From positions 25,221-89,220 of the forward strand of contig JBNGIQ010009192.1 in NCBI GenBank assembly GCA_049999765.1: a DNA stretch of 64,000 nt, given 5' to 3'. This DNA is from Phaeoceros laevis. Lineage: Eukaryota; Anthocerotophyta; Anthocerotopsida; Notothyladales. The position numbers and the translations under genes are program-made. Shown here piece after piece: positions 1 to 10,796 of the stretch. A model generated the notes under the pieces. The model worked only from the letters and a program-made list of their open reading frames with translations. It had not been told where the DNA came from and searched no databases. The stretch's first letter is position 1. Each line of letters starts with the position of its first letter.

Positions 1-463
1 GATTGCAGCCAAAGACACAACAACATATGGATTATTACCCGTCCTGTTTGTACGCTTTCCATCCGAGTAAGATGCTTGCTCTGTGCTTGTCCTCGACGGA
101 TGTGTCAACATCATGTCTGCACCTTTCACTGTGCTGAGGCAGAAAAGTTTCCTGTACTGGGTGCTAAACATCAACAGACGAGTCGCTTACCAAGCAGAGC
201 TGGAAAAAAGGCTGTCAAGTTCCCCTTCGTTACCGAGTAAGAAGGGTGCAAGTCCCTCAACCTCCAGCCCTTCAAGCCATTGAGATCGACTGATAAACCA
301 TACATAGGCATGTTACGTGCAGATAGGGAGTGGGAGGCAAATCTTTCATAGTAACACACACCATGGGGCATTCTGGGAGTGGGAGACAAATCCTTCATAG
401 TAGTAACACACCATTATTCGCATTCACGTTACATAAACTGTGGGTTCTTAGGGACTATCGTTG
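1..463. other. Intergenic, no gene seen
   Basis: I see no supportable coding exon here. The only structure is an imperfect direct repeat of about 49 bp (roughly 327-414), in which a stretch built on GTGGGAGRCAAATC is followed by a CATAGTA/ACACACC tail and occurs twice. The right edge is the stop codon of the minus-strand gene that begins at 464. Confidence 0.5.
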
Positions 464-2292
464 TCATCGGCGATCCCTTTCCCGATGCCTACTTGATTTG
501 TGTCTCTCCTGATCGTCACTGCTGTGCTCTAATCTTCGTGAACTACTATGACGACTATGGCTGTGGTCTTCTCGGTGCCTCGAATGCCTTCTTGAGGAAT
601 CGCGGGGTTTCTCATCTCGATGTCGTTTCCTGTCTCTCTCGTTGCTATCCTGCGAGTGGCCATTTCCCCCTGTGCTCGGCACCCTGCTAACTTGCCTTGA
701 TAGTTTTTCCTGTTCTCTGACCTCTTGACGCAGGTCTAGCTCCATTCCTCTGTCGGTTTCATTTTCGGCTGGTCGTGAACGGTGAACCTCTGACCCACTT
801 TCTACCATTCTTGGCTCTCGGACTGTCTCATACTTCCTGTTTGACCCCCGAGCAGATGCAAGTTGGGATCTTTCGGCACTGGCCCTCCGCAGATTGCTGT
901 AGCCATCCAGGTTCTCTGCCCTACGTCTTGGGGGGGGAGGCATCTGCAAGTGGCCATCACCACTTAACCACCAGATCTAGATCACATAGTGGCTGTACAG
1001 GAGAAGAAGAAACGGACAACGAATACCTGGTATCTAGCCAAGTAATTCCCCTCAGGTGGTAATGGGATACCTAGTTTATCCAATGCTGCATGTGGGATAG
1101 GACGCCTGAACAACATCGGTACAAGTCATTGAGGAAACCAGTTGAGTGGGTCGAGACCATGACCTAGCAAACATGATCCGAACTCCACAAGGAGAGTGGT
1201 ACGAGAGCATCCAAGTGCAAGACAGACTCACAAAGGGGCACGGAAGGGTCGTTCTCGACCACCAAATCGCAGTTGTCCTGACTCCTTCCGGCCCCCAAAA
1301 CCTCCACCTGCGAGTCCCAGGAGATTGAAAGACAAGCTACAGACTCGGGGTTGGTAAATCGCTAATACACATACAGTCATGGGCTCACCTAATCGCCTTG
1401 GAATCCAGCCGGGCATCAGCTGCTGCCGGTTATAATCCACAAGAACCGTCCTCCCATCTATGCTGCTCATGTGAGCTGCCTGTCAGAGCAATCGCATTAG
1501 AAGCCAAAACCCCTTCTTTTAACAGGGCAGAAGTGAAAACACCACAGTTCGCACAAGAAAAATGACGTGGCATACCCTACCTCATAGGCCTTCAACATGT
1601 CCTTGTCCCTTTCAAATTCCACGAAGGCATATCCTTGAGAAGCACCGGTTACTGCAGGTGATTGGAATGAGAGTAAATGACCTGGAGGTGCCAGCCTGCT
1701 GAAGGATGAAGCTCGGATACAGAGTTGCAAATAAGATCAGGGCATGTGGAGGCTTCAAAACGCATGCGGTTTCTAGACGCCAAAACTGCTGACAACTACA
1801 TCATGATGCTGATGATATAGCTCACCAATATCTCGCACAATTCGTAATCGCTTGATCCGTCCATACTTGCTCATAGCCTACAGGGAGAAGCATGGCATGG
1901 TGCTCAGTTGCTCCTTTTCCTTCTTTGCATTAACTAACCTGCAGCCGCTGCATGGAACATACCTCTTGCAGTGTACTTTCGGTTGTGGTCCTAGACAAAC
2001 GCCCCACGAAAATTGTACAGTAGGGGTCTCCCTCTGCCTTTGTGTCCCCGGTTGGATCGTCTGCGAACACAAGAGAGCGGCATCAAGTTCGGCAAGCATG
2101 TTCTTTTCTCATCTGCAGTAAAGCTTGAATCAACGTGCTCCAGAGTCACATACAAAGGCCAGTGGCTGATGCTATCAATGCTCTATGCACAGCATTGTCG
2201 TGAGGGGTTGTATCCGTGCCATCTATACTCCCAGCTTGGATTGGATGATACGTGCTAGCGTAGAACACAGCATTTGCACTGGCCTGCACCAT
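464..2292 (-). CDS. SNRNP35: U11/U12 small nuclear ribonucleoprotein 35 kDa protein (U11/U12-35K)
   Basis: This is a component of the U11/U12 di-snRNP of the minor spliceosome, a relative of U1-70K that acts in the nucleus in recognition of U12-type introns. Eight exons join in frame: complement(464..943, 1027..1105, 1232..1307, 1389..1479, 1581..1651, 1826..1877, 1963..2060, 2154..2292), giving 361 residues. The start at 2292 opens the conserved N-terminal block (AGSIDGT near residues 27-33). An RRM spans about residues 60-143, with RNP2 IFVGRL (63-68) and RNP1 QGYAFVEF (102-109). The family block [20 protein letters not shown] and [12 protein letters not shown] follow, then the plant-type linker [14 protein letters not shown] and an RS/RE/RH-rich tail. 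All introns are 73-185 bp with GT-AG borders. The gene shares a short divergent promoter with the ankyrin gene. The identification is very secure; the only uncertain part is whether the RS tail extends through a further 3' exon. Confidence 0.95.
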
Positions 2293-2447
2293 TTTGCCCG
2301 CTGCTCAAGTACGTTTGTCCGTCTGCTCTTCCGCCATGTGCCTACTCACAGTCCGCAATTGACATCAAAGCAGCAAGCCCTAAATCCTCCTGATTCGCAT
2401 CCTGGGTGCACAGGTTTGGGGTTTGCCCACGCAGGAGTACAGCGGCC
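2293..2447. promoter_or_regulatory. Compact divergent promoter region
   Basis: Only 155 bp separate the start codons of U11/U12-35K (minus) and the ankyrin gene (plus), so both 5' UTRs and core promoters must fit here or inside the neighbouring transcripts. I see no obvious TATA box, which fits a housekeeping bidirectional promoter. Regulation is inferred from spacing only. Confidence 0.5.
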
Positions 2448-3379
2448 ATGGCTGGAGCTGAACTGTCCGAGGATCCACCTCAAGCTCCTGAGCCAACGGC
2501 TCCGCTTGTTGATGATCTCCTTCAGTTATGGATCCAAGCTGTGTGATACCGGTTGAAATCCAGATCAGGTATCCAGTCAATTCATTGTGTTTTTGTGCAT
2601 GGCGCAGGGTGCACGATACGGTGATTCCGAAGACGTAGAGGCCGCACTTGAGCAAGGCGCTTCAGTAAATTCTCAAGATGAGCAAGGCCGGACGGGTGAG
2701 CTCTGTCGCGTAGACCTGCTGGTCTTTGTTAGGGCATGACTCCATTCTGCTGACAAACATTTTGCTGTTTTAAGCCCTCCATATGGCAGCTGCGAATGGC
2801 CATCTGGAAATCGTGCAGTACCTGATCAATCGTGGAGCGGTATTGTCCAAACCTTCCTTCATCTGCCCATGCTGACCTAGATGAGCTGAACAGAAGCTGA
2901 GCTCAATTTTTGCACATTTTGCTCAGCCTCTGGAGATGTTTTTGAAGGCCATCGTCCATAAATTTGGTGTCTGGGTGTGCAGGATGTCAGAATTCGAAAC
3001 TTGGACGGCAATTCCCCCCTTCACTGGGCAGCTTTGAATGGGCACAGGCTGGCAAGTCCTTATTAGAATTCCGATATCACATGCTTTGTAGAAGCTTGCT
3101 TCACGCAGCCCACTGCTGACAAAGTATCACTTGCAGGTTGTGGAGGAACTGATATCACGTGGTGCTGATGCAACTGCATTGAATAGGTCCAGTAAACAAA
3201 GCGGCTCATGAGTTACAAGCTGATCTGCCAGCCCCTAACTGGGACATCGTGGTACGATGTTTTGCAGATATGACCGCACACCTTTGGATGAAGCATTGAG
3301 TGGATCTAAAGACTCGGTTGTGGATGCTATAAACGGTGCCACAGCAGCTGCGTCTCTTGAAACAGCCAACATTACCTGA
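2448..3379 (+). CDS. Small ankyrin-repeat protein
   Basis: Six exons (2448..2540, 2608..2695, 2775..2839, 2983..3051, 3137..3186, 3268..3379) encode 158 residues. After an acidic N-terminus (DDLLQLWIQA) come three ankyrin repeats. The clear ones contain GRTALHMAAANGHLEIVQYL, GNSPLHWAALNGHRLVVEEL and a capping RTPLDEALSGS. Each carries the TPLH-type turn and the GH..VV helix pair that define the fold, so the protein is expected to mediate protein-protein contacts; no catalytic domain is present. Its length and repeat order match a family of short ankyrin proteins found across plants. Intron 4 has a GC donor (CTG|GCAAGT at 3049-3057), required to keep frame. The start ATG has a purine-poor but acceptable context (GCCATGG). 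The specific partner cannot be told from sequence. Confidence 0.88.
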
Positions 3380-3850
3380 CAGGGCTTCAGAACCCCTATA
3401 CGATTGCTGGAACACTTTTCCTTGGCATGTCAACTTGATACGAGACTAATTATGTATAGAAGTGTGAAACAGTGGACACCCGAGTCACCCGACTCAGTGC
3501 TCTTCGTTAGCTCGCACGTACGAATATCGTCATCATCAATGGACCGCGCACCTAGTCCACTTTACGCGGGAAGGTAAACTGGACGCAGTCTATTGCTTGA
3601 AGTGACTCTTGGAGTGAGAAAGTCCCTGGAGCGTGAAAGGAAAGCCTGGGCGGTTATCAACTGCCACTGTCGAGCTGGATACGCCAGCAGAGCCTGCATG
3701 TGGACTATCATATTTGCCTTCCCTTGACGACACACGTGGTTTTCATGGTGCTGGACGCAGGCTCAACCAGGACGCCGGAATCAAGCAGGATGCGAGGTGC
3801 TTGATACCACAGGGAAAATTCATGAGCTACTGGGTATGGGAGTTACGGCC

Positions 3851-6800
3851 ATGGCTGTGGACAACAGCAAAAAAGTCGTGAGAGAGGGCTCTGCGAAAGA
3901 CGAGAAGGCTGGAAATTCTGGTCGATCCGCTTCGCCCCCGCTGCAACGGCGGGGGAATGAGATTGCAGCTATAGACGGCAGAGCAGTGTCGCCGCCTCTC
4001 AAGGCAAGGCCCAGCAGTCGCAAGAGCAGTAGCATTAGCTGGGCGGAGTACGAAGGCGTGATCAGAGGTCGCCCGGACGAGAAGCTGGATGATGCATACA
4101 ATGCGCCCCGAGCTTTGTCCAGGGGAGCATCCAGGCGTCCCAGCCGGAGGTCTACTCCCGAGGTGCAGTTCTCACACAGCAGGTCTACTTCGCCGGAGAT
4201 CTTGCCCGTTTCTCGCTGGTCCTCCGCTTCCCCTGCTTCGGGGAGAAGCAGCAGTGCCGACTCTCCCTCTCCGCCTACTGGGTCCTCCCCTTCTTCCAAC
4301 TCCCCATCCTTCGCCTCCCCTAAGGGCTCTCTTGCCAGAGGCATCTACAGCGCCTCCCCTTTGTCCCCCGGCTCTCCTACCGGCAACTTGACTAGATCTT
4401 CGAGGAGCAACCTGTCCCCGTTGTCACCGTTGTCCCGCTCTCCCTCTCCTGATGGTCAAGGTTCAAGAGCGGCATCCCCTTCTTCGGACCAGCGCCATAG
4501 TCTGAGGCATGGTCGGCTGGTGACCAATACTCCCAGCTGCAATTGTGAGTTTGGAGATCCAAAGTGTGACCATGGTGTCAGGAGCCCACTTCGAGCCACC
4601 TCGTTTGTGACGTTGCTTCCAGATGCGGACCCTGTTTCATCACCCAAGCAAGCTGCTGGCAAAAGTGAACCGAACAGCAACATCGTCCACACACCCCGGT
4701 ACGCCCTTGCTTCAGTTCTCCCCGTTGCTTCAGCCACGAGCCTAAAGTTTTAGACTGGAGTTTGAAACTTGAGTACCGTCTTGCAGAGTACCAGGGGCTG
4801 AGACAAAGGAACCCACGGAGGCCAAGCCGGGGAATGACCAGTCAAAAGTACCAGGTCTTCTCGCTAAAGAAGCACTGCTTCTCAAGATACCCGGCTACCT
4901 GCTCAAGGCACAGGCTGTTGCCGTGGGGACTAGTGGCAGGACCTCCCCAGAACCCCAGGAAAGCCCTTTCGTGAGGAATTGGCGCTTTAACAGGGCAAGT
5001 TTGGACTTTCATGTGCCAACCACTGTGAGACCCAGGAGCAGTGTGGAGCTCCCCAACGTCGGCACTGGTCGCCTTAGGAACAGTGTCGCTGATCTGATGA
5101 TGCGGGTGAGGAGGAACGGGGAACGGGACTTCAGGGTGCTTTTGCCTGTTTGAAGCTTTTCGGCATAAGCAACTGCTTTCGTGCTATTGATTAGGGCACT
5201 GATGTTCGGAACAGAAGCAGCATTGATGGACCCGCAAAACAAACACGAAGAGAGACGGTGACAATCCCTGTCAGTGCTAAGCAATGGCTTCTTCAATCAA
5301 TTGGCCTTAAAGACCAACAGATTCGTTCTATGTTTGATCAGGTGGGGAAGCATTTCACCTTGTGGCTATGTTGAATTTGAATTTCTTCTTCGGTGTGTTC
5401 AAAGTACGTGATATTCTAACTCTTGGAGAGTGCACCCAAATCACCACGACCTCATGGTCTGAAGCTTATATATTTTTAGCTACCCACCTAAGAAGTATGT
5501 TGCTACCAATATAGATGGAAGCTGTCCCTTCTTCAGCAGCTGACCACGTACGTGAGATCAAGGCAGAGTGGGATGCACTGGAAGCTAGAGATCAACGTGT
5601 CTCCCCGTCAGCTGAGTTTCTGTTGAAAGATCAAGCACTTCTGCAGAAAGTGAAGGAGTTGCTGCATCGGTTCAATACACGTCCTCACAATCATCCGGAA
5701 CATGGAGCAGGTTGACTTCTACAGAACCAGGACCATCAACTGAGCTCAAGTCTGTGCTGCACAGGGCGATGCTTAGGTGCATCCGTTCTCATGCGATTTG
5801 CAATGTGTAGGTGGGACACATGCAGGTGCAGACGACCGGAAAACTAGTTTCGAGCAAGCAGAGGAACTCCTTAGCAGCCTGCTGACGGAAGGTCACATGC
5901 CGATAAATGTTCCACCACCGGAAGGTTCTCAGACTCACAAGGTAGCCGGCGCAGCTGAAGACCATAGCGGTGAAGTGATGTTATCTCCACCGAACCTACC
6001 ATTGAATGCTCAACCTCGAAGAAGTGTGTCGCCAGGAGGTAGCATTGTTGGGTGGTTCGTCTGCCAAAACTGTGGCGAGATAAATGCAGCTGCCACACCC
6101 CATTCAAATATTAGCCGCACTGCACCTTTGCCAAGGGAGATTGTGTCGCAGAAAGCAGCGTCTGCTTTCCCAAACCTTTCAGTGCCATCTAGTGAGTCCA
6201 TACCTTCGCTGATACCTGTGGACGACTACGTGGTTCAGAAAGGGATGTTCAAAGTATGTAGAGCCTGCTCTTGCCTACTTGTGTTGCTAACCTGCTTTTT
6301 ATGTTCTTCTGCTTATTGGGAACTGGATCCGCCAGCATTGTATGGTAGTGCTGGCCTATTGTTCTTGACTGCCTCTTTTCTGTTTAATGTCTAGCCGGAC
6401 AATGAGTATAAATCAGCTTTTTCTCCAATGGATAAGAGATGGTATTCCGTGCTATTCCCAGCCCTTCAGGTAGGGAATTTGTCGCTACAAAATTTAGAAC
6501 ATGGTTGTTTAATTCCAGAGCTCAATATTATTTGTGGTCATAACCAGCTTTAATATGATCAACAGCCAGGGAAAAGGGAAGATGTTGAGCTCTTAGGTGC
6601 GTGGCTTCAGCATGCCACACAACGGAACTGTAAAGAAACACCGGATGGTCGATATGAGGATGTCGAATCAGCCTTTGTGTTGCATTGTATCGCTTTCCTG
6701 GAGATTGTTCGACAGGTCGTTACCTATCCATGTGGGGAAGCAAACTTAGAAGATGTTCAGTTTAACAAACTCGATTACCATGGCAGGTCCGTATCCACTG

Positions 6801-9800
6801 TGAAGACAGAGGAAATCTTCTACTTCACCTGTGGCGGCAACTCCTGCGAGTTTTCAACCAGGTCCATTTTCTGTCGGGTTAGCTACTATGCTACCTCTTA
6901 CAATAGTATTCCTCTGTATAGTGGTCTTTGAGCTCAAACATTTGCTACTATGGGAGTCGTAATGGAGCTTTTCCGCTTATGGTTTAGTTCTTGTGGGATT
7001 GATCTCTAGGTCATGGTGTTGGTGGAACCCAGATTAACTGTGGCGGAGGAGGAGCTCCGGCTAAACAAGGAACAAATGGCTTTGGAAAAAGCCGCATTTG
7101 AAGAAAGACATAATGAAATTTCGATCCTGAAAAGCAAACTCGCTGCAAGTGAGCACACCGTAAAGGTGCAAGCTTACGAGTTGTCAAAGATCCATCGCTG
7201 CCGCTTATGCCTGGCAGAAAATATGACTCCAAGGTCCAGGGAGGACTTGATCAGAAGAGCAAAAGGCAAGTCCTTTGTTAGTATAAGTGACAACACAGGA
7301 GATGTAGAAAAGGAAGCCAGAGAAGCGGTTCTCAACTTGGGCTATCAGTAATGTGCTCAAGTAACCTGACTTTTCTTTAGTGGCTGTTTGTTGAAAGATA
7401 AGTGCCCGGGCTAGTTTCTTTGTGTCCCCTTACGTGCATCCTGTTAACAGGCAGATCCAAGCTGCTAAAGAAGCAATTGCTGAACAAGAAAGGGAGAATC
7501 GAAGTGCTGAAGGCGAACACAAGACCTCGAAGAAAAAGGATTCATCGAAGAAGAAAGACAAGGCTCCACCAGCCCCCAGCTTGATAAATGATGGCAAAGA
7601 TGGCAAAAATACTAAAGAGTCTGGCTGGCAGGCAGGGTTTCTGCACGAGAACTGTTCTTTGCCTAGTTAAATCTGATCCTGTCTTTGTGATGAGCTATCT
7701 TTGCTACAATGCTGCAAGAGGTGTTGTTGTGACTTGACCTTTGATTCAGCAGAAGGTCAAAAAGATATTGATGGATGCTCTGGTAGGAAGTGATGAGGAG
7801 CTTCCCATGTCAGCTAGGGAGAAACATGATGACGGAGATTCGGATTCATCCGGATCTGTATATGCTGATGCACATGACCGCAGCGATCGGGAGTCGGATG
7901 AGAATGAAGATACAGATGAGGAGGATGACTCTGCAGACGAACAAGGTGGCTCAACTGAGCAATCTGGTGGTACTGGGGAGAGCAGGTTGACATCTTATGC
8001 CGAGTCGTTAGACTCTGAAGCTGCTGAGGAGAGGATAGCCTATTTGTTGGGCCTGCCAGAAGTTGGCACACAAACAGAGCAAGATGAGTTGAAGGAAAGA
8101 CACGTTTGGACTGTGATATGCCAGCGTATCTTATGGCATATGATCATGCAACTTCGTTTTGACAAGTTCATGATGGCCTTATTGTTAACTGCAGGGATTT
8201 GCAAAAAGACCCAAGTCTGCTCCTGGAAGACTTCAGACTGTATACCCCAAGGTCAGGAAGGTTTCGAAACAAAGCAAGTTTGATGAGTTTGCAGCTGATG
8301 TTCCTCCAACCTCCGGGGCGGAAGGTGATGCTACAAAAGGTGACCTTGATAAGTATGGGGCACTAGCTGAGGACACAATATTTCTGCTTGAAAGAACCCT
8401 TCCAGAGGTGGATGGTGTATTGTCTACTGATATTCACAAGCTTTTGCGAAGGTATCTACTGGTATCGCTTCAGAACAGTCATTGCCAGTACTTATCATGG
8501 AAGCAGTTGTACCCTGGTCTGCAGCAATCCCTGACTCTCCTACCCCTTCAACAATCCAGGTATCGGGAAATTACAAAGCAGCCTTCAACAGTTGGGCAGT
8601 TGGAAGAGATTTTTGTAGGCAGGAGGGATAGCTCACAGAGCATTGTGGAGGAGGAGGAAGGTGGTGAGCTGGTTAGTGATCAGGTTGGGAAAGGTCGCAG
8701 GGGAAGCAAAAGAGCAAGTAGGAGATCTCGAGATGGGTTCCGTTCAGCCACAGCCACATCACGAAGTAATAGTTTTCAGGGCAATGAGGGGAAAAGGGGC
8801 AGCGATTCAAAGTAAGTGTGTGCTTCCACCACCATACAAGCTCGTCCTGGATCTGCTTTAAAGAACTTCAGCACCTCCTTGACGATACTGACTTGGGCTT
8901 ATGCACAGGGTACCAACAGCCAAAACTGTAGTGCCCCTTGGTTTTGCACACTTGATGAATATCAAAGTCTCTCCAAAGAATACACGGTCCATGAACATTC
9001 GGCAGGTATGTTTTGTTGATTAGACCATGAGTTGATGTACCAAGTACATGCCATTTACAGACATATGATGCTGGTGTCTTCTGTATCCCTCAGATAACGA
9101 GGCTTATCTCCCAAATTTATGCTGCCAAAATTGAGGCTGACATGATCGATGATGCCAGCAATTTAGACAGGCAAACTTGTTGCGAGTTCATATATGATCA
9201 CATGCTGCACCAATACGGGCTGAAGCAGCTCTCTGAGGCAGCTATCCATGGAATGTTCAAGACCATAAAAAACTTGATTAGCACTCGGCAGATTGAGAAG
9301 GCTCACAGGGTAGGAATCTGGCAGCTTTTTACAACCCTGGCTGCCTATCTTGTCTGTGAGAACGTTGTTGATCTATCTCATCGTGTGCTGCAGATAAGGT
9401 TGTTTTCAAGGTTTGTGGGCTTTGATGGTAAAGTAACCTATGGAGAACGAGACCTTTATCTCTACCTACAGGTGAGTGAGATTGTTTCCTTTCAGTGACA
9501 TAAGCAGCTTAAAATATTGTGCTGAGATCTGACCAGCTTTGCTTGCAGACTCTTGCCAGGGCTCAGAGCAAATTGGGAACCATATTCACTACCGAACAGG
9601 AAGAAGGTCAAAGCTTTATAAACTGTGCTCTGCTTCATAATTTCGCAGATGAGCCCAGCCTAGTGGAGCGGTTAAGAGGAGCAGAAAATGCTACCGCTTT
9701 CATTGAGAAGTTTGCAAATGCCAATGCTGTCAGAGAGAAGTGTTCTCCTGAGGTATTAAAGTCTTGCACAATTACGAGAAGGGTCCCGCATTTTGTGGTG

Positions 9801-10796
9801 ATGAAAAAATCGTGTGGATTAAAGGGGTCTTGTCACCTCCCATCCATATTGCTTTCCTGCATTAGGTGAAAAAACTGGTGAAGCTGAGTGAGGTCAGAAA
9901 GCTTGACTGGGATCTGCTTTTGGAGGCTATTCTTGACACCAAGGACCTGCAGGAAGAGGTATATCGTGCTCTTCAAACAACTTTTATCCTTGTGTTCGAT
10001 GGGCTTGTTGCTAGGAAGGAATTTTGTTAGGAGTCAACTCGCTTGATTTCCTTGTTCAGATGCAAGAAACTAAGAAAAGTTTGAAAAGGAGGTCAACACG
10101 CATGTCCTTGCCAAAGGACAAGGTGAGAGACAAAAGAGCTCATTGTTCCCCGTATTGCCTGGCAGCCCCCCTGAACCATTCTGATAAATTTCATGGTGTT
10201 CATGGTTCGCCTTGACATCCTGCAGAGACAAGAACTGGAGACTCTGTTCATCGCTGGTGATGCAAGTCAGGAAGGGTTACTAACATTCAACGACTTCCTG
10301 GACATAGTCTCAGTGGCCAACCCTAGCATTAAGAGCCAGATTGCAACTCGCATGTACCGAGAAACGCTGGTGCTGATGGGAGGAGGCGACCGGGTCAGCC
10401 CTTCCGCATTTGCCACAATTGCTCACACTCGAGGCATCGGTGTGACTCCAGAAGTCATCCACATCGTCCTCAAAAGGACCTGGGCCAAAGTGAGTTCACC
10501 TCCTCCTCATCCCCTAGCTGCAGGAGCGGTGTCTGTACCCCTTCTGGTCCTCAACATACGTCTGGTTGTAGGTTCAACCAAGGGTGAACGTGAATCTCCT
10601 CAAGGACGAGGAAGTGAAGGCCGAGTTCGAAGAGGTGCGCAGTGCGCTTGTTCAAATGATCGAGGCCAGACGGGACTTAAACGCGGCAGTGCAGATCTTC
10701 CGGGCCTTCGTGCTTAAATTCTGCAAGCAAGCTCCCGAGGAAGTGGAGGAAGAGCCCCACGACGAGGATGAGCCAACGTTCAACTTCGACGACTGA
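3851..10796 (+). CDS. Large modular coiled-coil/EF-hand-like protein, probably flagella-associated type
   Basis: About twenty exons join in frame into a protein of roughly 1,600 residues. Proposed exons are 3851..4698, 4787..5105, 5195..5341, 5515..5710, 5811..6253, 6395..6469, 6566..6715 (3' end uncertain), 7010..7347, 7451..7631, about 7753..8112, 8195..8451, 8560..8811, 8909..9005, about 9094..9309, 9394..9471, 9549..9752, 9866..9958, 10060..10122, 10226..10489 and 10572..10796. The start at 3851 has a strong GCCATGG context. The N-terminal third is Ser/Pro-rich and disordered. The middle has CxxC pairs (CQNCGE, CRLCLAE), a coiled coil (exon at 7010), a Lys-rich patch and a long Asp/Glu/Ser run (exon at 7753). 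The C-terminal part holds the block QIYAAKIEADMIDD with EFIYDHMLHQYGL, an EF-hand-like loop (GDASQEGLLTFNDF) and an acidic tail. The QIY..K...D..DD / EF.YD....YGL pattern is known to me from flagella-associated proteins of algae and other flagellates, so a ciliary or axonemal role is inferred, not proven. The exon end at 7631 appears to use a GC donor (CAG|GCAGGG). Confidence 0.72.

Noticed and set aside
464-10796. U12-type introns in this window, sought because a U11/U12 protein is encoded
   Set aside because: No donor with the ATATCCTT or GTATCCTT consensus was found at any proposed splice site.
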